Positions 34,286-43,456 of a DNA stretch of 64,000 nt are shown here, in pieces. The number at the start of each line of letters is the position of its first letter. The first letter of the stretch is position 1. The stretch lies in assembly GCF_014268495.2 (NCBI RefSeq), contig NZ_CP077087.1, forward strand, positions 4,917,001 to 4,981,000, read 5' to 3'. Both the position numbers and the translations under genes were made by a program. Below the pieces are notes generated by a model. It did no database searches and had not been told where the DNA came from. It saw nothing but the letters and a program-made list of their open reading frames with translations. This DNA comes from Pseudomonas monsensis (GTDB lineage: Bacteria; Pseudomonadota; Gammaproteobacteria; Pseudomonadales; Pseudomonadaceae).

Positions 34286-36904
34286 TTATAAACCCTGCTC
34301 GACGAATGGAACGGTCAGCGCCAATGCGCCATCCAGTGCGCCGGCGTCGACACCGCCGCCCTGCGCCATGTCCGGACGACCACCGCCCTTCCCGCCCACT
34401 GCCGCAGCAGCCTGTTTCATCAAATCACCGGCTTTGAGTTGGCCAGTCAGGTCCTTGGTTACACCAGCAACCAGTACGACCTTTTCCTCATGGACACTGC
34501 CGAGCAGGATCACTGCGCGGCCGAGTTTGTTTTTCAGCTGATCGACCAGCGCCAGCAGCGCCTTGCCGTCCTGACCATCCAGACGTGCGGCCAGAACCTT
34601 CACATCCTTGACGTCCACTGCCGAGTTCGACAGATCGTCGCCCGCGGCACTGGCAGCCTTGGCTTGCAACTGCTCGAGTTGCTTTTCCAGCGCGCGGTTG
34701 CGCTCCAGCACGGCCGACAGCTTGTCGATCAGGTTGTCGCGGCTGCCCTTGACCAGGTTGGCCGCTTCCTTGAGTTGTTCTTCTGCCGCGTTCAAGTAGG
34801 CCAGTGCCGCAGCACCGGTGACTGCCTCGATACGACGCACGCCCGATGCCACACCGCCTTCGCTGATGATTTTCAGCAGGCCGATGTCGCCGGTACGGTT
34901 GGCGTGGATACCGCCGCACAGTTCGACGGAGAAATCGCCACCCATGCTCAGCACGCGCACGTTGTCGCCGTATTTCTCGCCGAACAGCGCCATCGCGCCT
35001 TTCTGCTTGGCGGTTTCGATGTCGGTTTCTTCTGTTTCAACGGCGGAATTCTTGCGAATCTCGGCGTTGACGATGTCTTCCAGCGCCTTGATTTGCTCTG
35101 GCTTGATCGCTTCAAAGTGGCTGAAGTCGAAGCGCAGACGCTGGCTATCAACCAACGAACCTTTCTGTTGCACGTGCTCGCCCAAGACCTGACGCAGCGC
35201 GGCGTGCAGCAAGTGAGTGGCGGAGTGGTTGAGCGAAGTCGCGTGACGCACTTCGGCATCGACGTGGGTTTCAACCGGTGCGCCGATGGTCAGGCTGCCC
35301 GAATCCAGCACACCGTGGTGCAGGAATGCGCCGCCGGTCTTGGTGGTGTCGCGAACGTCGAAACGTGCGCTACCAGCCTGCAGGAAACCACAGTCGCCGA
35401 TCTGACCGCCGGACTCAGCGTAGAACGGCGTCTGATTCAGAACGATCACCGCCTCTTCGCCTTCATTCAAGACGTCGACCGACTGGCCATCTTTATAGAT
35501 GGCGACAATTTTTGCCGAACCGCTGGTGTCTTTGTAACCGGTGAACTCGGTGGCCACATCAACCTTGACCAGGGTGTTGTAGTCCAGGCCGAACGAGCTG
35601 GCCGAACGCGCACGAACACGCTGGGCTTCCATTTCACGCTCGAAGCCGACTTCGTCGACCGTCAGGCCGCGCTCACGAGCGATGTCAGCCGTCAGGTCCA
35701 TCGGGAAACCGTAGGTGTCGTAGAGTTTGAACACCACGTCGCCCGGCACCACGGTGCCTTTGAGTTCCAGCAGGTCCTGCTCGAGAATCTTCAGGCCGTG
35801 CTCCAGAGTCTTGGAGAACTGCTCTTCTTCGGCCTTGAGTACGCGCTCGATGTTGCTCTGCTGCTTCTTCAGCTCCGGGAAGGCTTCGCCCATCTCGGCG
35901 ACCAGCGCAGCCACGATCTTGTAGAAGAAGCTGCCAGTGGCGCCCAGCTTGTTGCCGTGACGGCAGGCACGACGAATGATCCGGCGCAGCACGTAGCCGC
36001 GGCCTTCGTTGGACGGCAACACGCCGTCGGCAATCAGGAAGCCGCACGAACGGATGTGGTCGGACACCACTTTCAGCGACGACTGATCGCCATTTTCGCA
36101 ACCGATGGCTTCAGCCGAGGCTTTCAGCAGGTTCTTGAACAGGTCGATGTCATAGTTGGAATTGACGTGCTGCATCACCGCACTGATCCGCTCCAGGCCC
36201 ATGCCGGTGTCGACCGACGGCGCTGGCAACGGATGCAACACGCCGTCGGCGGTGCGGTTGAACTGCATGAACACGTTGTTCCAGATTTCGATGTAACGGT
36301 CGCCGTCTTCTTCCGGCGAGCCCGGTGGGCCGCCCCAGATGTGGTCGCCGTGATCGTAGAAAATCTCGGTGCATGGGCCGCACGGGCCGGTATCGCCCAT
36401 GGTCCAGAAGTTGTCGGACGCGTAAGGCGCGCCTTTGTTGTCGCCGATGCGGATCATGCGCTCGACCGGCACGCCGATCTCTTTGGTCCAGATGTCATAC
36501 GCTTCGTCGTCGGAGGCGTAGACGGTGACCCAGAGTTTTTCCTTCGGCAGTTTCAGAACGCCGGTCAGGAAGGTCCAGGCGAAGGTAATCGCGTCGTGCT
36601 TGAAATAGTCACCGAAGCTGAAGTTACCGAGCATTTCAAAGAATGTGTGGTGACGAGCGGTATAACCGACGTTTTCCAGGTCGCTGTTCTTGCCACCGGC
36701 GCGCACGCACTTCTGGCTGCTGGTTGCGCGGGTGTACGCGCGCTTTTCCTGGCCCAGGAAGCAGTCCTTGAACTGGTTCATCCCCGCGTTGGTGAACAGC
36801 AGGGTTGGGTCGTTGCCCGGAATCAAAGAGCTGGAGGCTACACGGGTGTGGCCTTGCTCTTCGAAGAAGCGAAGGAAGGCTTCACGGATTTCTGCGCTTT
36901 TCAT
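34286..36904 (-). CDS. alaS: Alanyl-tRNA synthetase
   Basis: 872 residues; charges tRNA-Ala and edits misacylated Ser/Gly. The class II catalytic domain begins MKSAEIREAFLRFFEEQGHT with FTNAGMNQFKDCFLG near 57. The editing domain has the zinc-binding HxxxH (NHSATHLLHAALR near 567) and the C-x3-H (ELCGGIHANRTGD near 668). The C-terminal C-Ala domain ends GGGRPDMAQGGGVDAGALDG. The start is the ATG at 36904; a longer frame lacks support. lysC follows 90 bases later. Confidence 0.98.
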   Translation of the reverse strand: MKSAEIREAFLRFFEEQGHTRVASSSLIPGNDPTLLFTNAGMNQFKDCFLGQEKRAYTRATSSQKCVRAGGKNSDLENVGYTARHHTFFEMLGNFSFGDYFKHDAITFAWTFLTGVLKLPKEKLWVTVYASDDEAYDIWTKEIGVPVERMIRIGDNKGAPYASDNFWTMGDTGPCGPCTEIFYDHGDHIWGGPPGSPEEDGDRYIEIWNNVFMQFNRTADGVLHPLPAPSVDTGMGLERISAVMQHVNSNYDIDLFKNLLKASAEAIGCENGDQSSLKVVSDHIRSCGFLIADGVLPSNEGRGYVLRRIIRRACRHGNKLGATGSFFYKIVAALVAEMGEAFPELKKQQSNIERVLKAEEEQFSKTLEHGLKILEQDLLELKGTVVPGDVVFKLYDTYGFPMDLTADIARERGLTVDEVGFEREMEAQRVRARSASSFGLDYNTLVKVDVATEFTGYKDTSGSAKIVAIYKDGQSVDVLNEGEEAVIVLNQTPFYAESGGQIGDCGFLQAGSARFDVRDTTKTGGAFLHHGVLDSGSLTIGAPVETHVDAEVRHATSLNHSATHLLHAALRQVLGEHVQQKGSLVDSQRLRFDFSHFEAIKPEQIKALEDIVNAEIRKNSAVETEETDIETAKQKGAMALFGEKYGDNVRVLSMGGDFSVELCGGIHANRTGDIGLLKIISEGGVASGVRRIEAVTGAAALAYLNAAEEQLKEAANLVKGSRDNLIDKLSAVLERNRALEKQLEQLQAKAASAAGDDLSNSAVDVKDVKVLAARLDGQDGKALLALVDQLKNKLGRAVILLGSVHEEKVVLVAGVTKDLTGQLKAGDLMKQAAAAVGGKGGGRPDMAQGGGVDAGALDGALALTVPFVEQGL

Positions 36905-37050
36905 TAGGTTCTTCCACGGAGGCTGCGGCCAAAGGCCTGTTCGAAACGTCAACAGACGAAGCGACGGCAAAGGGCCGCATTATATCGGCCCTGCGCGCGG
37001 GGTACAGCGTGTTTATACGATAGAAACGGTCAATTGGACGGCTAACGCTG

Positions 37051-38055
37051 TCACTTGCGCGAAAACTCGACGAATGTCGCGATCACTTGCTCGATTTGCG
37101 AGCGATTGACGTCCATGTGCGTGACCATGCGCAGACGTGCGGCGGCGCTCAATTTGATCCCGCGTCCGGCGGCAAACGCCTTGATCGCTTCGGCTTTATC
37201 GCCCATCTGCACGTAGACCATGTTGGTCTGCACGGGCTCGACGCTAAACCCGGCGTCGCGCAGACCTTCGGCCAAAAATAGCGCGTTGGCGTGGTCGTCC
37301 GCCAGACGCTCGACGTTGTGATCCAGCGCATACAGCCCCGCTGCTGCGAGCAATCCGGCCTGGCGCATGCCGCCGCCGACCATTTTGCGCAGGCGGCGTG
37401 CTTTGCCGATCAATGCCTCGGCGCCGCACAGCACCGAGCCGACCGGCGCACCGAGGCCCTTGGACAGGCACACCGAGACCGAATCGAAGTATTGGGTAAT
37501 CTCGTGGGCATCCACGCCTAGCTTGACCGCCGCGTTGTACAACCGCGCGCCATCCAGGTGCAGTTGCAGGCCATGATCCTGAGTAAATTGGCGTGCCCGG
37601 GCCAGATACTCCAGCGGCAGCACCTTGCCTTGCATGGTGTTTTCCAGCGCCAACAGACGGCTGCGGGCGAAATGAAAGTCATCCGGTTTGATCGCCGCCG
37701 CGACCTGATCCAGATCCAGCGAACCATCGGCCTGCACTTCCAGCGGCTGTGGCTGGATCGAGCCAAGCACTGCCGCGCCGCCGCCCTCGTACTTATAGGT
37801 GTGTGCCTGCTGGCCGACGATGTATTCGTCGCCACGTTCGCAGTGCGCCATCAACCCCAGCAGATTGCTCATGGTGCCGGTCGGCACGAACAGCGCCGCA
37901 GCAAAACCCAGGCGCCTGGCCAGTTCGGCTTCAAGATGATTGACCGTCGGATCTTCGCCATACACGTCGTCGCCGGTGTCCGCCGCCGTCATGGCGTCGA
38001 GCATGGCGGGAGTCGGTTGGGTGACGGTGTCGCTGCGAAGATCGATAACGCTCAT
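37051..38055 (-). CDS. ltaE: Low-specificity L-threonine aldolase
   Basis: 334 residues; PLP enzyme cleaving L-threonine and L-allo-threonine to glycine and acetaldehyde. The family N-terminus (VIDLRSDTVTQPTPAMLDAM) and GTMSNLLGLMAHCERGDEYI are clear. The PLP lysine is in VSVCLSKGLGAPVGSVLCGA near residue 205. GAGG lies upstream of the ATG. It is divergent from the FMN riboswitch and ribH. Confidence 0.94.
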   Translation of the reverse strand: MSVIDLRSDTVTQPTPAMLDAMTAADTGDDVYGEDPTVNHLEAELARRLGFAAALFVPTGTMSNLLGLMAHCERGDEYIVGQQAHTYKYEGGGAAVLGSIQPQPLEVQADGSLDLDQVAAAIKPDDFHFARSRLLALENTMQGKVLPLEYLARARQFTQDHGLQLHLDGARLYNAAVKLGVDAHEITQYFDSVSVCLSKGLGAPVGSVLCGAEALIGKARRLRKMVGGGMRQAGLLAAAGLYALDHNVERLADDHANALFLAEGLRDAGFSVEPVQTNMVYVQMGDKAEAIKAFAAGRGIKLSAAARLRMVTHMDVNRSQIEQVIATFVEFSRK

Positions 38056-38256
38056 GAACCTGGCCTCAAGTCAGCAGGGGAAATCCCTTTACGAAGGTGA
38101 ATTACTGCGGTCATGGCGCGGATTAATCAACCCTTGCGCAAGGAAAAGTCGTTTCGGGCAGTCAAAAAATTCGATGGCAATCATCGGAAAGGCGCAATGC
38201 ACAGACGCACAATCTGTGTTAAAAACGCTGCGCCGCCCGACAAAGGGCGGCAAAAA

Positions 38257-38424
38257 CGTTCTCAGGGCGGGGTGCAATTCCCCACCGGCGGTAATTGCGC
38301 GCAATGCGCATAGCCCGCGAGCGCTTGGCGACGCACACCGTTTTTGCGGTGGGTGGCGGCAAGGTCAGCAGACCCGGTGTGATTCCGGGGCCGACGGTCA
38401 TAGTCCGGATGAAGAGAGAACGGG
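38257..38424 (+). promoter_or_regulatory. FMN riboswitch
   Basis: The conserved FMN-binding (RFN) element is present: CGTTCTCAGGGCGGGGTGCA, CCCCACCGGCGGTAATTGCG, GGTCAGCAGACCCGGTGTGA and the closing ATAGTCCGGATGAAGAGAGA. It ends about 105 bases before the lumazine synthase ATG. High FMN should lower expression of that gene. Confidence 0.96.
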
Positions 38425-38528
38425 ATTGACGCCAAAGGGCCGTCCGCGAGCAGTCGTGCGAGCGTGCGCACCCTTGAATCCCTTTCGATTCATAACGCCC
38501 TGTTTTTCACACAAACAGGAGTCAGAAC

Positions 38529-39038
38529 ATGCAACCCACCGCTATCGACAGCAAAAGCAAACACCCACATGGCGAGCGCGTCGCGTTCATCCAGGCCTGC
38601 TGGCACAAGGAAATCGTCGACCAGAGCCGTAAAGGCTTCATCACCGAAATGCTGGCCCAGGGTTATCAGGAATCGGACATCGACTTCTTCGAAGTCGGCG
38701 GCGCCTTTGAAATGCCCCTGCACGCCAAGTTGCTGGCCAAGACCGGTCGTTATGCCGGCATCGTCGCTGCAGCCCTGGTGGTGGACGGCGGCATCTACCG
38801 TCACGAGTTCGTCGCCCAGTCGGTGGTCAGCGGCTTGATGCAGGTGCAGCTGGAGACCGAAGTGCCGGTGTTCTCGGTGTCCCTGACCCCGCACCACTTC
38901 CATGCCGGCGAAGAACATCAGAAGTTCTTCTTCGAGCATTTTGTGCACAAGGGTCAGGAAGCGGCGCGGACGTGCGCGGATACGCTGCGCAAGGTTCGCG
39001 CACTGCGCCGCAGTGAGCCGCATGCTGTAGCGGTCTAA
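38529..39038 (+). CDS. ribH: 6,7-dimethyl-8-ribityllumazine synthase (type II, RibH2-like)
   Basis: 169 residues; condenses 5-amino-6-ribitylamino-uracil with dihydroxybutanone phosphate in riboflavin synthesis. Family features are VAFIQACWHKEIVDQSRKGF, DIDFFEVGGAFEMPLHAKLL and VSLTPHHFHAGEEHQKFF. The sequence resembles the type II decameric enzymes more than the standard RibH, and the typical rib operon partners are not adjacent, so it is probably a second, FMN-controlled copy. The riboswitch upstream supports the assignment. Confidence 0.9.
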   Translation: MQPTAIDSKSKHPHGERVAFIQACWHKEIVDQSRKGFITEMLAQGYQESDIDFFEVGGAFEMPLHAKLLAKTGRYAGIVAAALVVDGGIYRHEFVAQSVVSGLMQVQLETEVPVFSVSLTPHHFHAGEEHQKFFFEHFVHKGQEAARTCADTLRKVRALRRSEPHAVAV

Positions 39039-39105
39039 ACACGATGAGTGAGATCTCTGGTCTCACTCGCTCCCACAGGGTTATATGGCGAAACCGAAAC
39101 TGGCG

Positions 39106-40116
39106 TCAGGCGAGGTTTTCGTCGCCGGTCGGCACGATCAGGATGCCCGCGCGCAGGCCGTTCTTGACCTTCGGATTAGGGAAGATGATCCGTGCGCCCT
39201 CTTCCTCGATGACCCAGCGGGTATTGGCCAGGTCTTCGGCCAGCAGATACCCCACATCCAGCTCGGAAAAGTTCTCGATGTCCGCCGGCAGATTCAGGCG
39301 GAAGGCATCGCTGTGCTTGATGATTTCCCGGGCCACGCTGAACAGCTGCAAACCGTCCAGGCCGTCTTCGACCAGACCCGGCTCATTGCCTTCGATGATC
39401 TGCTTCAGCCGGGTTTCCAGGCGCGAAACGTCGACCCCTTCGTTTTGCCCGAACGGCCGCGCCTTGCCCAGTTCCAGAGTAAAGGCCTCGGCACCGAGCT
39501 TGTCGTAGGTGTAGGAGCTGAACACGATCGACGGCTTGTTCTGCAGCAGCACCGCCTCCATACCGGCGGCACGCAGGCGCGCCAGTTCGCGGCGCGAATG
39601 CTGGCGACCGTCCTTCCACGGATACAGGGCGAACTGCTCGATCTTCGAGCCACGAATCGCCGTGTGCAGGTCGTAATGCAGGCGATCACGATCCGGCAGG
39701 CTGAAGAAACTTGCCGCCAGTCGCTCCAGCTCACAGGCGCGCAGCGCTTCGGAACCACTGGTTTGTTCATGACGGCCGTTGAACAGCCGATTGACGTCCT
39801 GCTCGACGAAGCGCTCGCCTTTACGAATCGCTTCCGGGTTGCCGAACAGAAACAGAATGCGTGCGCGCGGCTTCAGGTCGCCGCGAGCGATGTCATGCAG
39901 CAGCCGATCGAGTAACTCGATCGGCGCGGTTTCATTGCCGTGGATGCCTGCCGACAGCAGCAGGTCCAGGCCATTGTCACGCGCTTCGGGTGGCCGTACT
40001 TCCAGCGCACCCTCGCTCAACCAGCGCATGCGCACGCCTTCGACAGTCAGTTGAGTCTTCTCCGCCGGTTCGCGGCCGGCGAGGGTCAGTTCAAGCAGTT
40101 TGCCGAGGGCGAGCAT
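39106..40116 (-). CDS. astE: Succinylglutamate desuccinylase AstE
   Basis: 336 residues; last enzyme of the arginine succinyltransferase route, splitting N-succinylglutamate to glutamate and succinate. The zinc peptidase-like core shows the His/Glu motif in LLLSAGIHGNETAPIELLDR and DLHTAIRGSKIEQFALYP. It is 12 bases after the small gene at 40129 and ends the aru operon. Confidence 0.95.
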   Translation of the reverse strand: MLALGKLLELTLAGREPAEKTQLTVEGVRMRWLSEGALEVRPPEARDNGLDLLLSAGIHGNETAPIELLDRLLHDIARGDLKPRARILFLFGNPEAIRKGERFVEQDVNRLFNGRHEQTSGSEALRACELERLAASFFSLPDRDRLHYDLHTAIRGSKIEQFALYPWKDGRQHSRRELARLRAAGMEAVLLQNKPSIVFSSYTYDKLGAEAFTLELGKARPFGQNEGVDVSRLETRLKQIIEGNEPGLVEDGLDGLQLFSVAREIIKHSDAFRLNLPADIENFSELDVGYLLAEDLANTRWVIEEEGARIIFPNPKVKNGLRAGILIVPTGDENLA

Positions 40117-40128
40117 AGAGCGGTTTCC

Positions 40129-40419
40129 TTAGTGATCGTGGTTGCAATCCGGGCCGTGCACGTGATCCTCGTCAGCGCCGAGGTCAGCCGGTTCCATTTC
40201 CAGTTGCAGACTTACCAGATTAGTCGCCAATGGGCGCAGCAGCAGGTTGGCGTACTCTTCGTCACCTTCCTCGACGTCCACGCCAATCAGCAGTTGGCCA
40301 CGGCCATCCTGCTGGATCCACAGCTCTTTGCCTTGCCACATGACCGCGACGCGGGTGCACGAGGTTTGCCGTTGTGTGCCGTCGGTGTCTTCAAGGATCA
40401 GCTGCAGGGAATCGCTCAT
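40129..40419 (-). CDS. Hypothetical protein of the aru operon with His/Asp-rich tail
   Basis: 96 residues from ATG at 40419. The body is beta-rich (LQLILEDTDGTQRQTSCTRV, KELWIQQDGRGQLLIGVDV). The last 16 residues (ADEDHVHGPDCNHDH) are packed with His, Asp and Cys and look metal-binding. It sits between astB and astE, where P. aeruginosa also has an uncharacterised small gene. Function not known; a metal-related role with the zinc enzyme AstE is speculation. Confidence 0.75.
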   Translation of the reverse strand: MSDSLQLILEDTDGTQRQTSCTRVAVMWQGKELWIQQDGRGQLLIGVDVEEGDEEYANLLLRPLATNLVSLQLEMEPADLGADEDHVHGPDCNHDH

Positions 40420-40476
40420 GTTTTTACTCTCTTGGGGAGACAAGCCGCGCGCCGCATTCAGGCGACGCGCCGGCCA

Positions 40477-41823
40477 TCAATTGATCTGGAATGGATAAAC
40501 CGCGCCCAGTTTAAGGATTTGCGTCAGTTCATCCAGTGCCGTCCGGCATTCAAGCAGCAATTGCGGGTCCGCCAGATCGCTCTCGCTCAGGCGGTCGCGA
40601 TAGTGCTTTTCAACCCATGCGGTCAATGAACCGTACAACGGCGCGGTCATGATAACCCCTGGGTTGACCGCCGCCAGTTCGGTTTCGTTGAGCGCGACAC
40701 GCAGACGCAGGCACGCCGGGCCACCACCGTTCTGCATGCTTTGTTTGAGGTCGAAGACTTTCACTTCGCGGATCAGGCCGCCGGAGCTGGTCAGACTTTG
40801 CAGGTAAGCCCACACGCGCTCGTTGGCCTGGCATTCCTGCGGCACGATCAACAACATCGAACCGTCAGGGCGCGACAACAACTGGCTGTTGAACAGGTAC
40901 GAGCGCACGGCATCATCGACGCTGACCGCCGAACGCGGCACGCAGATGGACTGGAACTTGCCGCCGACGTTGGCGAGCTTGCCTTGCAGTTCGGCCAACA
41001 TGTGCTCGGTCTCAAGGAACGCGTCCTCGTGATAGAACAGCACCTCGCCGTTGCCCACCGCGATCACGTCGTTGTGGAACACGCCCTGATCAATCACGTT
41101 CGGGTTCTGCTGAGCGTAAACCACACCCTCGTCCCGCAGACCGTGCAGACGCGCTACGGCTTGCGACGCTTCCAGAGTCTGGCGCGCCGGGTATTTCTGC
41201 GGCGCCGGGTAACGGGTGTCAAATGCACTGCGACCGAACACGAAGAACTCGACACCGGCCTCGCCGTATTCACGGCAGAAACGCGTGTGGTTGGCGGCGC
41301 CTTCGTCACCGAACTGCGCCACCGCCGGCAAGGCGGCGTGGTGGGCGAAGTGCTGCTGATCGGCGAACATCGCCCCCAACACGCGACTGGTGGTCGGGTG
41401 CTCGATGCTGCGGTGGTATTTGCAGTTGAGGTTGGCGGCGGTGAAATGCACGCGACCGTCAGCAGTGTCGGCGCTCGGGCTGACGGTGGCGGCGTTGGCC
41501 ACCCACATGCTCGACGCCGAGCAACTGGCGACCAGCAGCGGCATGGCCTCTTTGGCCGCGCGCTCGATCACTTGCGCGTCGGTGCCACTGAAACCCAGAC
41601 GGCGCAACGCAGCCACGTCCGGACGCTCCTGCGGCGCCAGCACGCCTTGCTGAAAGCCCATGTCCATCAGCGCTTTCATTTTCGCCAGACCTTGCAGCGC
41701 CGCTTCCTTCGGATTCGAGGATTGCTGGCTGTTGCTCTGGGACGCAACGTTGCCGTAGGACAGACCGCCGTAGTTATGGGTCGGCCCCACTAGACCGTCA
41801 AAATTGACTTCATAGGATTTCAT
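40477..41823 (-). CDS. astB: N-succinylarginine dihydrolase AstB
   Basis: 448 residues; converts N-succinylarginine to N-succinylornithine, ammonia and CO2. Family features include EVNFDGLVGPTHNYGGLSYG at the N-terminus, VFHNDVIAVGNGEVLFYHED with the catalytic His near 248, and MQNGGGPACLRLRVALNETE with the catalytic Cys near 370. In order aruC-F-G-D-B. A REP pair separates it from astD. Confidence 0.96.
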   Translation of the reverse strand: MKSYEVNFDGLVGPTHNYGGLSYGNVASQSNSQQSSNPKEAALQGLAKMKALMDMGFQQGVLAPQERPDVAALRRLGFSGTDAQVIERAAKEAMPLLVASCSASSMWVANAATVSPSADTADGRVHFTAANLNCKYHRSIEHPTTSRVLGAMFADQQHFAHHAALPAVAQFGDEGAANHTRFCREYGEAGVEFFVFGRSAFDTRYPAPQKYPARQTLEASQAVARLHGLRDEGVVYAQQNPNVIDQGVFHNDVIAVGNGEVLFYHEDAFLETEHMLAELQGKLANVGGKFQSICVPRSAVSVDDAVRSYLFNSQLLSRPDGSMLLIVPQECQANERVWAYLQSLTSSGGLIREVKVFDLKQSMQNGGGPACLRLRVALNETELAAVNPGVIMTAPLYGSLTAWVEKHYRDRLSESDLADPQLLLECRTALDELTQILKLGAVYPFQIN

Positions 41824-41895
41824 CAGCGAGGCTCCACGAGAATCTGTTGTTATAGGCTTCAGTAACTAACTGTTCAGTGCGACCGCGTCGCGGCC

Positions 41896-41984
41896 ATCGC
41901 TGGCAAGCCAGCTCCCACAGGATTAGCAGTGTTCACAGACTCTGTGTACGACTCAATCCCTGTGGGAGCTGGCTTGCCAGCGAT
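41896..41984. repeat. REP pair, type CTGTGGGAGCTGGCTTGCCA, inside the aru operon
   Basis: Perfect 25-base inverted arms at 41896-41920 and 41960-41984 with inner palindrome AGCTGGCTTGCCAGCG, about 40 bases apart, between astD and astB. It could fold in the mRNA and alter stability or expression of the downstream genes. Confidence 0.88.
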
Positions 41985-41989
41985 AGGCA

Positions 41990-43456
41990 TCAGACCATTT
42001 TCACGCCAGGCGTCAGGGCCGCCGGCAACACCAGGCTCGGGGTTTCCAGCGAGGCCACCGGGTACGCGCAGTAATCTGCCGCGTAGTAGGCGCTGGCGCG
42101 ATGGTTGCCCGAAGCGCCGACACCGCCGAACGGCGCGCTGCTCGCGGCGCCGGTCAGCTGTTTGTTCCAGTTGACGATACCGGCGCGGCTTTCCAGCCAG
42201 AACTGCTGATAACGCGCTTCGGAATCGGACAACAAACCTGCCGCCAGGCCATACGCGGTGTCATTAGCTTCAGCGATCGCTGCAGCAAAATCGGTGTAGC
42301 GGATCACTTGCAGCAACGGGCCGAACAGTTCTTCGTCCGGACGCTCGGCGACTGCGGTCACATCAAGAATGCCCGGGGTCAGCAAGGCCGATTGCGCCTG
42401 TGGCTGAGTCATTGCCAGCAGCGACACGGCACCATTGGCCAGCAGATGTTGCTGGGCATCCATCAGCGCTTTGGCCGCGCCAAGGGAAATCACCGACCCC
42501 ATGAACGGCGCCGGTTGCTGATCGAACGCACCCACCTCAATCGTCGAGCTGACTTCAACCAGACGCTTGAGCAGGCTGTCGCCCCACGCACCTTGCGGCA
42601 CCAGCAGACGACGGGCGCAGGTGCAGCGCTGGCCTGCAGAAATGAACGCCGACTGAATGATCGTGTACACCGCGGCGTCCAGATCAGCCACCTGATCGAC
42701 CACCAGCGGGTTATTGCCGCCCATTTCCAGCGCGAGGATCTTGTCCGGACGTCCGGCGAACTGCTGATGCAGGTGATTGCCGGTGCGGCTCGAACCGGTG
42801 AAGAACAGACCGTCGATGCCCGGGTTCGCCGCCAGCGCGATGCCGGTTTCACGAGCGCCTTGCAGCAGGTTCAACACGCCGGCCGGCAGACCGGCTTCGA
42901 TCCAGCACTTGACCGTCAGCTCGGCGACTTTCGGCGTCAGTTCGCTGGGCTTGAACAGCACGCTGTTACCGGCCAGCAGCGCCGGTACGATGTGCCCGTT
43001 CGGCAAGTGGCCCGGGAAGTTGTAAGGGCCGAACACCGCGACCACTCCGTGTGGCTTGTGGCGCAGCACGGCGGTGGCGTCGCCCAACGGGCCGCTCTTC
43101 TCGCCGGTGCGTTCGCGGTAGCTTTGCACCGAAATCGCGATCTTGTTGACCATGCTGGTGACTTCGGTCGCGGCTTCCCACAGCGGCTTGCCGGTTTCCT
43201 CACCGATGGTGCGGGCCAGTTCGTCGCTGTGGTTTTTCAGGGCAGCGGCAAAGGCCTCGAGCACGCTGATGCGCTCGTCGAGCGAACGGCGCGCCCAGCC
43301 CGGGAATGCCTGACGCGCGGCCTGCACGGCGGACTCGACCTGAGCGGCGGTGGCGCCCTCCCCCGACCACAGCACTTGCTGGGTCACCGGGTTCAGCGAC
43401 TGAAAGGCTTCGCCCTGACCGGCCAGCCATTCACCTGCGATGTATAGCGAATTCAT
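41990..43456 (-). CDS. astD: N-succinylglutamate 5-semialdehyde dehydrogenase AstD
   Basis: 488 residues; oxidises succinylglutamate semialdehyde with NAD. Aldehyde dehydrogenase features: VVAVFGPYNFPGHLPNGHIV near 150, the catalytic Glu in LALEMGGNNPLVVDQVADLD and the catalytic Cys in SAGQRCTCARRLLVP near 285. ATG at 43456 has GGGAG upstream and overlaps the aruG stop by one base (TAATG); the open 46 codons before it are inside aruG. Confidence 0.96.
   Translation of the reverse strand: MNSLYIAGEWLAGQGEAFQSLNPVTQQVLWSGEGATAAQVESAVQAARQAFPGWARRSLDERISVLEAFAAALKNHSDELARTIGEETGKPLWEAATEVTSMVNKIAISVQSYRERTGEKSGPLGDATAVLRHKPHGVVAVFGPYNFPGHLPNGHIVPALLAGNSVLFKPSELTPKVAELTVKCWIEAGLPAGVLNLLQGARETGIALAANPGIDGLFFTGSSRTGNHLHQQFAGRPDKILALEMGGNNPLVVDQVADLDAAVYTIIQSAFISAGQRCTCARRLLVPQGAWGDSLLKRLVEVSSTIEVGAFDQQPAPFMGSVISLGAAKALMDAQQHLLANGAVSLLAMTQPQAQSALLTPGILDVTAVAERPDEELFGPLLQVIRYTDFAAAIAEANDTAYGLAAGLLSDSEARYQQFWLESRAGIVNWNKQLTGAASSAPFGGVGASGNHRASAYYAADYCAYPVASLETPSLVLPAALTPGVKMV

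Noticed and set aside
34439..36907. 822-codon plus-strand open frame
   Set aside because: Fully antisense to alaS, with no domain; a by-product of GC-rich codon use.
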